A stretch of DNA of 64,000 bases from Bacteroidales bacterium (GCA_023229135.1 JALNZT010000023.1:1-64000); one strand, 5' to 3'. Shown: positions 34,862-44,277, numbered from the stretch's first letter. Made by a program: numbers and translations. The notes: a model not told the origin generated them from the letters alone.

Positions 34862-36127
34862 TTATTTCATTTTCACTAATTTTTTAACGTCAATTATTTC
34901 ACCTTCTTTTAAGAGTTTGACGAAATATACTCCTTCATTCAAATTTGATATATTTATTTTTTCTACACTATTCAAGTTGGTTCTTTTAAGTGTCAGTTTC
35001 CCATTTATATCAAATATTTTAATCGAAAAATTGCTAAATTCAGCATTTATAAGTTTGATATTTAATTCATTCGAATATGATGGATTTGGATAAATTGTAA
35101 AGTCTGGATTGTTATTCAATTCTTTGATACCAACAAAAACTCCACCATCAGTTGTCTTTAAAATATTATTTCCACTAAGTACATATCCAATACTATCTGT
35201 AATAAATACAATGTCTGAATATGCAATACCAACCGAAGAAGGAAGACTCCAGTTATTAAAACTACTAACCCAGTTTTGCCCAAAATCAGTTGTTTTGTTT
35301 ATTATTATTCCACAATCTCCATTTGTTGTGCAATTTGAAAAAATACAAAAACCTGAACTATCACTTGGGAAATATAATTTTGAAAGACCAGGAATAGATG
35401 CTTCTAAATAATTACCTGTCCAATTTATGTAATCATTTGTCTGAAAAAACTCATCACTATCATAATAGTAATCATTTATCCACCCTGCTAACAAATAAGC
35501 ATAATTATCTGTTATTGTGATTGAAAACAGGTCTTTACTTGTTCCTATATTTACAGTATCCCAATTTATTCCACCATTTGATGTACTGAATAACGTACCA
35601 TCATTTCCAGCTATAAAGCCTATGTTAGCATTCTTAAAATAGATACTATTAAGTTTTTTATCTGTTAATGTGTCATTTATTAGCCAAGTATTCCCAAAAT
35701 CATTTGAATTTAATATTACACCACTATCTCCAACTGCCCAAATATTGTTCTGAGAATTTATGTAAATTGAAAATAAGTCCTGACTTGTACCTGACGTTAA
35801 CGAAGTCCAGTTTGTCCCTTCATTAATTGATTTTATTATTGCTCCATTTAATCCAACTGCATATGCTGTGTCATTCCCGCTAAATGATAAGTCAAAAAAT
35901 GATTCTGATAGCCCTGTATTTTGTTCAACCCAGACTGTTCCACCATCATAAGTTTTTAAAAACTTACCATTATCTGCAATCACATATACAGTGTCCTTAT
36001 TTATTGGAAAGATAGCTCCATATTGATTTTGAATGGTAAGATTCGAGTTTTGATATTGCCAACCTTGTTGAGAATATAATTGACTGCTTAAAACCACAAA
36101 TAAAATAATTAATAAGTATGTTCTCAT
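34862..36127 (-). CDS. T9SS-secreted YCF48-like beta-propeller protein
   Basis: The 421-residue protein has a signal peptide (LLIILFVVLSSQLYSQQ). Repeated units of the form W...N.G..DLFSI......WAVGD.G.I..S.D.G.TW, about six copies over residues 20-340, are typical of YCF48/BNR-like propellers. The last ~75 residues (FTIYPNPSYSNELNIKL ... IKIFDINGK ... GVYFVKLLKEG ... KKLVKMK) form a type A T9SS sorting domain. It is clearly AT-rich and flanked by inverted copies of GTTTGGTAAC, so it may have arrived as a unit. The ligand or role is unknown. Confidence 0.85.
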   Translation of the reverse strand: MRTYLLIILFVVLSSQLYSQQGWQYQNSNLTIQNQYGAIFPINKDTVYVIADNGKFLKTYDGGTVWVEQNTGLSESFFDLSFSGNDTAYAVGLNGAIIKSINEGTNWTSLTSGTSQDLFSIYINSQNNIWAVGDSGVILNSNDFGNTWLINDTLTDKKLNSIYFKNANIGFIAGNDGTLFSTSNGGINWDTVNIGTSKDLFSITITDNYAYLLAGWINDYYYDSDEFFQTNDYINWTGNYLEASIPGLSKLYFPSDSSGFCIFSNCTTNGDCGIIINKTTDFGQNWVSSFNNWSLPSSVGIAYSDIVFITDSIGYVLSGNNILKTTDGGVFVGIKELNNNPDFTIYPNPSYSNELNIKLINAEFSNFSIKIFDINGKLTLKRTNLNSVEKINISNLNEGVYFVKLLKEGEIIDVKKLVKMK

Positions 36128-36716
36128 ATCTGTCTGTTTTTATATGTTTGGTAACGAGAATATATACGAAACACTTCGCATAGCTCCATCAAACTGTATC
36201 GTTTATCAAAACTGAAATTTTACTGATTTTCTCATCTGGTAGGTGTGTTTTAATTTTCCCTACAAACTTAAAAAAAATATATTTCGCTAAACGTTTTGTC
36301 TTGCAATTATCTTTCTACAGAACTTGAATGCTCCTCTTAACCTATTCTCTATCAATATTATGTCTTTATCGGGACAGACCAGTTAGGAGCTATATGTGGT
36401 AGAAAATTTAGTGGCCCTACATCTATATAAGTCTCGTCAAGTTTCTTGATGAGGCGCAACAGATCAGGTGGGTAGGAGTTAGTCAACTTATTTTACCGGC
36501 CACTAATGAATGGAGTAGCAAATAAGAATAGGGAATAGTTTATTGCTCCTCTCATACTGATTCCAGTCAATCTGGATATATTCCTACCCAGATTATTCTC
36601 AGTAATGCCTACGTTCGCTTCTCCTGACAAAATAGAGTTACGACATGTTCAAGAAATCAGGCTTAAACAAACTCCTAATACATTTCGCCGTATAAAACCC
36701 AGCACATCAAAATGAA
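36128..36716. other. 589-base spacer: degenerate stem-loop and possible decayed reading frame
   Basis: Next to the T9SS gene, GTTTGGTAACGAGAATATATACGAAA (36147 onward) weakly pairs with AATATATTTCGCTAAACG around 36277-36294. On the minus strand from about 36650 to 36358 one frame reads coding-like peptide (SGEANVGITENNLGRN, then after one stop SYPPDLLRLIKKLDETYID) broken by at least two stop codons. I do not recognise the family. It may be the remnant of a lost gene. Confidence 0.25.
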
Positions 36717-37364
36717 ATGCAGCCAATAAAAACCCCTTTCACTTCATCCCGTCAAAATACACTAAATTTGACATTCATAATTCAAATCAAAGTGACCAAA
36801 CTCGTCCGTCATCGGTTTTTACTGCGCAATATGCTCTGCGATTGTTGCCTGAAATTGTTGCAAATCGTCTTTGAGCAAAAAGAAATTAAGATATTAAAAG
36901 CCAAGTTAGGTGAAGTTTTGTTAGAATACAACCCGCAGCAATACAGCCTGGAAGACGTGAAGGCAATTTTTCTGGAGCTGGGTTTTGAACCTATTGAAGA
37001 CAAAGAAATTCAGCTTGTGGAAGACATTAAACGCGTAGTAATCGATTTGGTGCATTACAGTACATACAACGCCATGGTGCGCAATTCCGATTTTATTGTC
37101 GGGAAATTCAACCTGAGCTATCAGCATCTTTCTGCTGTTTTTTCCCGAAAAGAAAATATCACACTCGAAAAATACATCATACTGCAACGCATCGAAAAGG
37201 TAAAAGAACTTATTCAACTCGAAGACCTTAGCCTAAGCGAAATCGCCTTTATGATGGGTTATAGCAGCGTTCACTACCTGTCAACACAATTCAAAAAAAT
37301 TACTGGTTATTCTGTTACTGAGTACAAGGCGCTGCCTGAAAAAGAGCGGAAGGGGGTGGGTTAA
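36717..37364 (+). CDS. AraC-type transcriptional regulator with HMA-like N-terminus
   Basis: The C-terminal half is an AraC HTH: ITLEKYIILQRIEKVKEL, LSLSEIAFMMGYSSVHYL, STQFKKITGYSVTEYK. The N-terminal part (LLRNMLCDCCLKLLQ ... LGEVLLEYNPQQYSLEDVKAIFLELGFEPIED) resembles the heavy-metal-associated fold with a Cys-x-x-Cys-like pair, an arrangement seen in a Bacteroidota AraC subgroup. The ATG at 36717 gives 215 residues; the GTG at 36792 would begin just before the HMA-like part and is a good alternative. Metal sensing is plausible but not shown. It is monocistronic. Confidence 0.8.
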   Translation: MQPIKTPFTSSRQNTLNLTFIIQIKVTKLVRHRFLLRNMLCDCCLKLLQIVFEQKEIKILKAKLGEVLLEYNPQQYSLEDVKAIFLELGFEPIEDKEIQLVEDIKRVVIDLVHYSTYNAMVRNSDFIVGKFNLSYQHLSAVFSRKENITLEKYIILQRIEKVKELIQLEDLSLSEIAFMMGYSSVHYLSTQFKKITGYSVTEYKALPEKERKGVG

Positions 37365-37610
37365 AGGAAGAGATTCAAAAATTCAAGAATTCAAGGATTC
37401 AAAAATTATTGAGGCTACTTTATGAAAACATAGGTGATCGAGCGAGTTCTGCTGAGCATGTCGAAATATGCCGAAAACACCGATTCCAACACCGGCTTCT
37501 CGGCTCGAAGATCTTAGATTTTGCATTACATTACTTTAAATCATTGAACCACAAAACCCAAAATAATTATCTGACACGAAATCCCAGGTGAACGAACGAT
37601 GGTTAATGAG

Positions 37611-37680
37611 CCTTCCTGCAGTCCTGTCTGACGGCCAGGCAGGCAGCAGGCAGATCCTTGAATCTTTGAATCTTTGAATC
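37611..37680. repeat. Composite repeat, copy 2
   Basis: The GC-rich imperfect palindrome (CCTTCCTGCAGTCCTGTCTG ... CAGGCAGCAGGCAG) is followed by three ATCTTTGA-type units, as at 17182-17282. Short ATTCAA-rich repeats also occur upstream at 37372-37402. Confidence 0.8.
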
Positions 37681-37740
37681 AGGAATCTTTGAATCTTATA
37701 TACCGCAAAATAACTATACTACGTTCACGAATCTTTGAAT

Positions 37741-37847
37741 CTGCCTTCCTGCAGTCCTGTCTGACGGCCAGGCAGGCAGCAGGCAGGTCCTTGAATCTTT
37801 GAATCTTTGAATCAGGAATCTTTGAATCAGGAATCTTTGAATCTTCA
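37741..37847. repeat. Composite repeat, copy 3
   Basis: The same palindrome (37741-37787) is followed by ATCTTTGA units interrupted by CAGGA insertions up to 37847. Copies 2 and 3 are separated by 60 bases and lie upstream of the PqqD operon. Confidence 0.8.
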
Positions 37848-37965
37848 CCCCCTCCTCCCCGCAATTTTATACACTAAACAAGGAATTCTATACAACTTGC
37901 TTAAACTATAGCTTATATTTTTGTACAAGTTAATCAGCTTTTAAAAGTCTGAAAAAATTAAACCT

Positions 37966-38217
37966 ATGAAAATCAAAAATAATATTGCCGTCAGCGAGAA
38001 TGGTTTTGTTTTCAACCCCGCTTCCGGTGAATCTTTTACCACCAATCAGGTTGGCCTGGAAATGCTAAACCTGTTGCGAAAAGGCACCGACAAGGAAGCT
38101 ATCATCGCTACGATTTCCGAAAAATTTGATGCCGATGCCAGCCTGATTGAACATGACCTCAATGATTTTTCTGAGATGCTCAAACAATATCACTTACACC
38201 AGCATGAAGAAAGTTAA
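37966..38217 (+). CDS. PqqD-like small protein
   Basis: The 83-residue protein has the PqqD fold pattern: initial beta strands with NIAVSENGFVFNPASGESFTTNQVG, then winged-helix-like helices EMLNLLRKGTDKEAIIATISEKF. PqqD proteins usually bind a peptide substrate and present it to a modifying enzyme. Here it is first in an operon with an ATP-grasp ligase and a PLP decarboxylase, and no precursor peptide or radical SAM gene is visible. It overlaps the ATP-grasp gene by 14 bases. Confidence 0.75.
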   Translation: MKIKNNIAVSENGFVFNPASGESFTTNQVGLEMLNLLRKGTDKEAIIATISEKFDADASLIEHDLNDFSEMLKQYHLHQHEES

Positions 38218-39256
38218 GCCCAAACTCACCATTGCTGTAACCGGCCTCAATGCCATCGACAGTCCGGGTCCGGGCGTGGCGGTTATTCGCGCCCTGCACG
38301 AGGCCGAATCTTTCGATTGCCGCATCATCGGCCTGGCCTACGAATCGCTGGAACCGGGAATTTATATGCACGATATTGTCGATAAAACTTATCATATTCC
38401 TTACCCATCTACCGGCACTGAAGCCCTACTTAACAGACTGAAATATATTCAGGAAAAAGAAAAAATCGATGTGGTAATTCCCAATTTCGATGCCGAACTG
38501 TATTCCTTTATCAAACTAAAATCCGCACTGGAACAGCTTGGAATCCGCAGTTTTTTGCCCACCATGGATCAGTTTGAAGAGCGACAAAAAATCAATCTTC
38601 CTGAGTTTGGCAAAAAACACGGTATCAAAGTGCCAGGGAGCAAAGCCGTTTATTCGCCGGGCGAAATAAACAAACTCGAAAGCGACTACGGCTGGCCGCT
38701 GGTTATCAAAGGAAAGTACTACGATGCTATCCTTGCCTATACACGTGAACAGGCCGTTTCAGCTTATCACAAAATCAGTGCAAAGTGGGGCTTACCCATC
38801 ATTGTGCAAGAATTTATTCACGGCACTGAATATAATGTGACCGGCCTGGGCGACGGCGCCGGAAATACCATTGCGGCTGTGCCTATGCGCAAGCAATATA
38901 TCACCGACAAAGGCAAGGCCTGGGGAGGCATTTCTATCACTGATGACAAAGCGCTGGCGCTCACCACACATTTTCTGGAAAAAACCAAATGGCGAGGCGC
39001 TTTTGAGCTGGAGCTGATGAAAGACAAAGCCGGCGATTACTATCTTTTAGAAATAAATCCGCGCATCCCGGCTTGGATTTACCTCGCTGTTGGCGTAGGA
39101 CAAAATATCCCGGAAGCACTTACCAAACTGGCAATCGGCCTTCCAACAGCCCCTTTTACAACTTACGAAGCCGGCAAAATGTTTATCCGCTATGCCTGGG
39201 ATATGATCGTGAGCTTAAAGGAATTTGAGCAGATATCAACAACAGGAGAACTTTAA
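38204..39256 (+). CDS. ATP-grasp ligase
   Basis: From the ATG at 38204 (MKKVKPKLTIAVTG) the protein has 350 residues. It has a pre-ATP-grasp N-terminal domain (LTIAVTGLNAIDSPGPGVAVIRAL), the ATP-binding lysine segment WPLVIKGKYYDAI, the VQEFIHGTEYNVTG lid strand and the metal-binding ELMKDKAGDYYLLEINPRIP. It resembles carbamoyl-phosphate-synthase-like ATP-grasp enzymes that join an acyl phosphate to an amine. Substrates are unknown. The longer upstream start at 38147 would lie inside the PqqD gene in another frame and is rejected. Confidence 0.85.
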   Translation: MKKVKPKLTIAVTGLNAIDSPGPGVAVIRALHEAESFDCRIIGLAYESLEPGIYMHDIVDKTYHIPYPSTGTEALLNRLKYIQEKEKIDVVIPNFDAELYSFIKLKSALEQLGIRSFLPTMDQFEERQKINLPEFGKKHGIKVPGSKAVYSPGEINKLESDYGWPLVIKGKYYDAILAYTREQAVSAYHKISAKWGLPIIVQEFIHGTEYNVTGLGDGAGNTIAAVPMRKQYITDKGKAWGGISITDDKALALTTHFLEKTKWRGAFELELMKDKAGDYYLLEINPRIPAWIYLAVGVGQNIPEALTKLAIGLPTAPFTTYEAGKMFIRYAWDMIVSLKEFEQISTTGEL

Positions 39257-39267
39257 AAAATACAATC

Positions 39268-40626
39268 ATGGCAAAATTAAAATATGAACGTCCGATAATT
39301 AAACGATTAGAAAGCAATATGCCCAACAAATTTGGGATGCGTACCGAGTTTGAACCTATAACACACCTTGATGGTGTGGCAGTGAGTGAGTTGGTCGCGC
39401 AGTACGGCTCACCACTTTTTGTGCTTTCGGAACGCAAAATCAGGAATACTTTTCAGGCGGCCCGGCAGTCGTTTGAGTCGCGCTATCCGCGGGTACAATT
39501 TGCCTGGTCCTACAAAACCAACTACCTCAGCGCTGTTTGCAATGTGTTTCATCAGGAAGGCTCCTGGGCCGAGGTGGTTTCGGGATTTGAATACGACAAG
39601 GCCATAAAAAATGGCGTAGATGGCGCACATATCATCTTTAACGGCCCCGATAAATCGGAAGAGGATTTGCGTAAAGCTACCACCAATAATTCTTTGATTC
39701 ATATCGATCACCTCGACGAACTCTATATGCTACAGGATATTGCACGTGAAACCAAACAACGCCCTAAGGTCGCCATTCGCGTAAATATGGACACGGGAAT
39801 TTATCCGATGTGGGACCGTTTCGGCTTTAATTACGAAAACGGACAAGCCTGGGACGCCCTCAATAAAATTATGTTCGGCGGGCAGATGGATTTGGTGGGT
39901 CTGCACACGCATATCGGCACCTTTATGCTTTCGCCCAATGCTTATGCCATCGCGGCAAGCAAGCTGGCCAACCTGGCACAGCGAGTCCAACAAAAATACA
40001 ACCATGAAGTAAAATACATTGATATGGGCGGTGGTTTTCCATCGCGCAACACGCTGAAAGGCGCTTATCTACCGGGCATTGATACCAATCCTACTATCGA
40101 CGACTTCGCCGAAGCCATCACCAGCGCCTTGATGAACAGCGAATACCGTCCCAAAACTCCGCCATTGCTGATTTTGGAAACCGGACGCGCACTGATTGAC
40201 GAAGCCGGATCCCTGATCAGCACTGTGATTGCCAACAAACGCCTGTCGGATGGTCGACGCTCTACCATCCTCGATGCCGGTGTAAATATCCTGTTTACCT
40301 CATTCTGGTACGACCACAAAATTACGCCAGCCCAGGAATTCACTTCCTACACCGAAGACACGGTGCTGTATGGCCCACTTTGCATGAATATTGATGTGCT
40401 GCGCGAAAATATCAGCATGCCGCTGCTCAATAAAGGAGACAAAGCTGTTGTGCATCATGTGGGCGCTTATAATATGACGCAATGGATGCAGTTTATCACG
40501 CTGCGCCCCAAAGTGGTGCTGATTGACATGGATGGGAAGTCACATATCATTCGTAATAATGAAACGATTGAGAGCATCCAAAACCACGAAGAAACGCCTG
40601 ATCACCTGGTTCATTTTGAGCTATGA
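39268..40626 (+). CDS. PLP-dependent decarboxylase, DAP/ornithine decarboxylase (fold III) family
   Basis: The 452-residue protein has the alanine-racemase-like barrel of group IV decarboxylases. The PLP lysine is Lys83 in WSYKTNYL. Other readable elements are IIFNGPDKS, GLHTHIGTF, YIDMGGGFPS (phosphate-binding glycines) and LILETGRALIDEAG. It resembles diaminopimelate decarboxylase, but the operon partners are not lysine genes, so a different amino-acid substrate is likely. It starts 12 bases after the ATP-grasp stop, and its own stop overlaps the next start by four bases. Confidence 0.85.
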   Translation: MAKLKYERPIIKRLESNMPNKFGMRTEFEPITHLDGVAVSELVAQYGSPLFVLSERKIRNTFQAARQSFESRYPRVQFAWSYKTNYLSAVCNVFHQEGSWAEVVSGFEYDKAIKNGVDGAHIIFNGPDKSEEDLRKATTNNSLIHIDHLDELYMLQDIARETKQRPKVAIRVNMDTGIYPMWDRFGFNYENGQAWDALNKIMFGGQMDLVGLHTHIGTFMLSPNAYAIAASKLANLAQRVQQKYNHEVKYIDMGGGFPSRNTLKGAYLPGIDTNPTIDDFAEAITSALMNSEYRPKTPPLLILETGRALIDEAGSLISTVIANKRLSDGRRSTILDAGVNILFTSFWYDHKITPAQEFTSYTEDTVLYGPLCMNIDVLRENISMPLLNKGDKAVVHHVGAYNMTQWMQFITLRPKVVLIDMDGKSHIIRNNETIESIQNHEETPDHLVHFEL

Positions 40627-42818
40627 CAGCCGTACAACTGAAAACGATTTTCCCGTTTTTCTGGCAAAGCATCAGCAACAGCTATACGCAGGTGTTTTTT
40701 GCCAAAAACAAATGGATGGGCTTGCTGCTGATCGCGGTAAGTTTTTTCGACCTCAATGCCGGACTTAGCGGATTGCTGGCAGTGCTTATCGCCAATACAG
40801 CTGCCTATCTTATCGGCCTGAACCGTCAGCAAATCGTGAGTGGATTCTATGGCTTCAACCCACTGCTGGTGGGCTTGGGCTATGGCATTGCCTTCCAGCC
40901 CGGTCTCAGCTTTTTCATCATCCTTGTTTTTATCACGCTGCTCACGCTTTTCGTGAGTGTTTTGCTGGCCGGCCTCCTGTCCAAATATGGGTTGCCCTAC
41001 CTCAGTTTACCCTTTTTGTTTGGCTTATGGATCGCGATGCTAAGTGCCCGACAGATTGACCAACTCGCCCTGAGCGAAGGAGGAATATATTTTCTCAACG
41101 AGCTTTACCTCCTGGGAGGAATGCCGCTTCTAAAGCTCTACGACTGGTTTGAACAGCTCAACTGGCCCCAGTTTTTTCAGTTGCATTTCAAATCGCTGGG
41201 TGCCATATTTTTTCAATATCACCTGTTTGCCGGAATACTGATTTCATTGGCTTTGCTGCTCTGGTCGCGCCTGGCTTTTTTGTTTTCCTGGATTGGCTTT
41301 GGTGCTGCTTACCTGTTTTATATTGTGATCGGCGCCAGTCTCACCGACCTCAGCTACAGCTATATAGGCTTCAACTTTATTTTGACAGCCATTGCCATTG
41401 GGGTCTTTTTCGTTATTCCATCGCGCCACGCGCTGCTGTGGGTTCTCATCTCCATTCCGCTGCTGGCGTTTTTGCAAATTACAGCAAAAGTAGTTCTGGA
41501 GTCGCTGCAACTTGGGGTGCTTTCGCTGCCTTTCAACCTTGTGGTGATCAGCTTTTTGTTTGTTTTTCGCCAGCGCGAACGCTTTACTGACAAGCCATCG
41601 CTGGTTTTTATTCAACAGTTTTCCCCCGAAAAAAACCTCTATAGCTCGCTCATCAACAAAAGCAGGCTGGCACACCTGGAGCGCATCCCGATGAGGCTGC
41701 CATTTTGGGGCTATTGGACGGTTACACAAGGCATTCGTGGCAAACACACACACAAAGATGCCTGGAAATTCGCCTGGGATTTTGAAATTACCGATGAAGA
41801 AGGAAAAACCTATAAAAATGCCGGTGCACAACTGACAGATTATTACTGCTTTGGCAAGCCAGTGCTAGCACCGGCAAGCGGTTATGTAGTTGACATCATC
41901 AATGAAATAGCCGATAACGAAATCGGTGATATGGATGTGATAAATAACTGGGGAAATACCGTGGTAATCAGCCATGCCGCTGGACTTTTTTCGCAGCTGA
42001 GCCACCTGAAACAGGGAAGTGTTTTAGTTCAAAAAGGCCAATATGTACCCGAAGGCACACAAATAGCTCAATGTGGAAACTCTGGCAGATCGCCCATCCC
42101 GCACCTGCATTTCCAGTTTCAAACTGCCGGTATCATTGGATCGCACACCATAGATTATCCTTTTGCATCCTACCTTTCCAAAGGAGAAAAATTGAGTTAC
42201 CACAGCTCGGATCAGCCATCATTAAATCAAGTGGTTGGCAATAATGTTTTAAACGAACAATTAGACAAAGCCCTGCATTTTATTCCAGGGCAGGAAATCC
42301 GTTTCGAGCTGGAAAACGAGGACGAACAAGCTTTTGTGAACTGGAAAGTGGAAACAGATATTTTTAATCAGTCGTACCTTTATTGCCCTGAAACCAATTC
42401 CAAAGCCTGGTTTAGCCGCTTGCCGGACATGTTTTATTTCACCCATTTTGAAGGCAACCGAAAAAGTATTTTATACGATATTTTTCTTGGTGGCTATCAA
42501 GTTATCACCGGCCACATTCCGGGATTAATCTTAAACGATCAAATCAGCCTTTCGGAATTCCCAAATCCCGGCTGGAAGTTTTTACAGGATTTCCTTGCTC
42601 CCTTTTACCGCTTTTTGGAAATAAAGTACAGTGCCACCCACCTGAAAACTCTCAATAGCCTTACCGATGACAACTTGTGCATTAACTCGGAGGTGAAGTT
42701 TTTGATGTTTGGAAAATGTATTCAAAAACGCAATTATCAGTTTTGTTTTCGGGAAGGCAAACTGCTAGAAATCACTAGTTTAAAAGATAACAAAACACTA
42801 AAACTAAGCCGTGTATAA
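40623..42818 (+). CDS. Urea transporter-like membrane domain fused to an M23-type peptidase domain
   Basis: The 731-residue protein has an N-terminal ~310 residues of about ten membrane segments typical of the urea transporter family (FFDLNAGLSGLLAVLIANTA, IVSGFYGFNPLLVGLGYG and a second half-repeat). A soluble LytM-like domain follows at about 360-530: AWKFAWDFE, VLAPASGYVVDI, WGNTVVISH, and PHLHFQF with His494/His496. The last ~200 residues are a beta-rich region of unknown nature. Whether the peptidase centre is complete is unclear, since the first zinc histidine is not obvious. Coupled by a four-base overlap to the decarboxylase and an eight-base overlap to the next gene. Confidence 0.8.
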   Translation: MTAVQLKTIFPFFWQSISNSYTQVFFAKNKWMGLLLIAVSFFDLNAGLSGLLAVLIANTAAYLIGLNRQQIVSGFYGFNPLLVGLGYGIAFQPGLSFFIILVFITLLTLFVSVLLAGLLSKYGLPYLSLPFLFGLWIAMLSARQIDQLALSEGGIYFLNELYLLGGMPLLKLYDWFEQLNWPQFFQLHFKSLGAIFFQYHLFAGILISLALLLWSRLAFLFSWIGFGAAYLFYIVIGASLTDLSYSYIGFNFILTAIAIGVFFVIPSRHALLWVLISIPLLAFLQITAKVVLESLQLGVLSLPFNLVVISFLFVFRQRERFTDKPSLVFIQQFSPEKNLYSSLINKSRLAHLERIPMRLPFWGYWTVTQGIRGKHTHKDAWKFAWDFEITDEEGKTYKNAGAQLTDYYCFGKPVLAPASGYVVDIINEIADNEIGDMDVINNWGNTVVISHAAGLFSQLSHLKQGSVLVQKGQYVPEGTQIAQCGNSGRSPIPHLHFQFQTAGIIGSHTIDYPFASYLSKGEKLSYHSSDQPSLNQVVGNNVLNEQLDKALHFIPGQEIRFELENEDEQAFVNWKVETDIFNQSYLYCPETNSKAWFSRLPDMFYFTHFEGNRKSILYDIFLGGYQVITGHIPGLILNDQISLSEFPNPGWKFLQDFLAPFYRFLEIKYSATHLKTLNSLTDDNLCINSEVKFLMFGKCIQKRNYQFCFREGKLLEITSLKDNKTLKLSRV

Positions 42819-44277
42819 ACAGCTCTTAACACTTATTTTATTTTTCTTTTCGCTGAATACAACCCAAAGTCAGACTTCAAACTTTAGGGTTCAGGACAGC
42901 CTCAACCTTCATTTTTACGAAAAGGGCGACTGGAATGCGGTACTAAAAAGCGGAAACGAACTCCTTGAATCAGGGAATGATTACTACTATTTGCGGCTGC
43001 GAATGGGCATTGCTGCCTATCAAAAACAACAATTTCTGCTGGCCAGGAAACACCTGAATCAGGCAATCAGTTTTAATGAAAATGATCAGCTTGCACTTTC
43101 GTACCTTTACGGCACTTATCTGGAAACGAACCAATTATACACCGGTGTGAAGGCGATTTCAAAACGTACAGAGATAATTCCCGCTGATTTTGGTATTAAA
43201 AAAGGCTTAAAAATCAAAAGTATTCATGCTGATTATGGCCAGCAACAATATACGCACAGCCCGGCACTCAACTTTGCTACGCTGGCAAGCAGTCAGGCCC
43301 TTTTCGGCGAATCGCGCGAATACCAAAATCACCAGTTTTATGATGCGGGAATTCGACTGCAATTGAACAGTTCGGGCGAACTTTACCTCGGCCTGCAATC
43401 TCTTGATATTAATGTTTCTGACCAGTTTGCTTATGTTGAAAACAGTATAGCACGTGATTCTGTAGCTATGTTCGACTGGGGAGAGGCCTATTATTACCGC
43501 TCCGACAGCAGCCGAAAGCGTGCTGAATTTGATAACCAGATAAAGCAATTTTCTTTTTATGCCCGCTTAGAACAAGCTATATCTGAAAAAGTTACACTGA
43601 TCGGTGCTTTTCATTTGCTACAACTTGATCAAACACAAACGCTGGCAGAAAATCAAGTTTTCACTTTTTCGGATACCGCTTACTATTTATATAACGGCAC
43701 TGAAACTGAACTTTTTGAAAGCACCGGGAGCCGTTATCAATTTACTGACATTTCTTTTAAAAGTACCGAATGGTCGGGCTTTTTGGGAATAGACCTGCAA
43801 ACCGCTATCGGCGTTTCAAGTTTTGGCGTTTCGCTCTCGCGTTTTAATAAATCTCAGTATTTTCAGGCCAATGCAGGGTTGCGCTATTATCCGCTGGGCA
43901 ACTTAAAGCTTTACGGTTCAACTACTTTTTATCTTGTAAACGGCAGTGAAGATCCCCATCTAATTGCTACACAACAAATTGGTTTTCAGCCGATAAAAAA
44001 TATATGGGTAGAAACATCGTTTAGCCAGGGCAATCACAGTTATTTGAGCAAAGACAATGGCTACCTGGTTTTTAACACGACTTATCAAACAAAAACACGC
44101 ATCGAAGCCACTTTGTTTGCTAAAATCGCAAAAAATGGGCTGCTGCGTTTTGGTTATGTGTATCAAAAAGGTGCGCATCCTTTTCAAAATTACAATACCG
44201 AAAACGGTAATATGACTGAATCTTATCACGATTTTCAAACACATTCAATAGTAGGAGGAATACAATGGACTTTTTAA
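42811..44277 (+). CDS. Outer-membrane protein with N-terminal TPR-like part and beta-barrel
   Basis: The 488-residue protein (GTG start) has a signal peptide (LLTLILFFFSLNTTQSQ) and a short TPR-like region (residues 35-120: GNELLESGNDYYYLRLRMGIAAYQK). About 350 residues of alternating strands follow, ending SIVGGIQWTF with a terminal Phe, as in barrels assembled by BAM. Family unknown. It overlaps genes on both sides (8 and 13 bases), so it is an integral part of the PqqD operon, perhaps its outer-membrane exit or receptor. Confidence 0.7.
   Translation: MYKQLLTLILFFFSLNTTQSQTSNFRVQDSLNLHFYEKGDWNAVLKSGNELLESGNDYYYLRLRMGIAAYQKQQFLLARKHLNQAISFNENDQLALSYLYGTYLETNQLYTGVKAISKRTEIIPADFGIKKGLKIKSIHADYGQQQYTHSPALNFATLASSQALFGESREYQNHQFYDAGIRLQLNSSGELYLGLQSLDINVSDQFAYVENSIARDSVAMFDWGEAYYYRSDSSRKRAEFDNQIKQFSFYARLEQAISEKVTLIGAFHLLQLDQTQTLAENQVFTFSDTAYYLYNGTETELFESTGSRYQFTDISFKSTEWSGFLGIDLQTAIGVSSFGVSLSRFNKSQYFQANAGLRYYPLGNLKLYGSTTFYLVNGSEDPHLIATQQIGFQPIKNIWVETSFSQGNHSYLSKDNGYLVFNTTYQTKTRIEATLFAKIAKNGLLRFGYVYQKGAHPFQNYNTENGNMTESYHDFQTHSIVGGIQWTF

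Noticed and set aside
28858..36300. True integron with attC sites
   Set aside because: The folded repeats lack the canonical core heptamers and no integrase gene is in the window; kept only as an attC-like hypothesis.
37679..37864. 61-residue open frame on the minus strand
   Set aside because: The predicted peptide is mostly the translation of the tandem repeat units (SKIPDSKIQ type).
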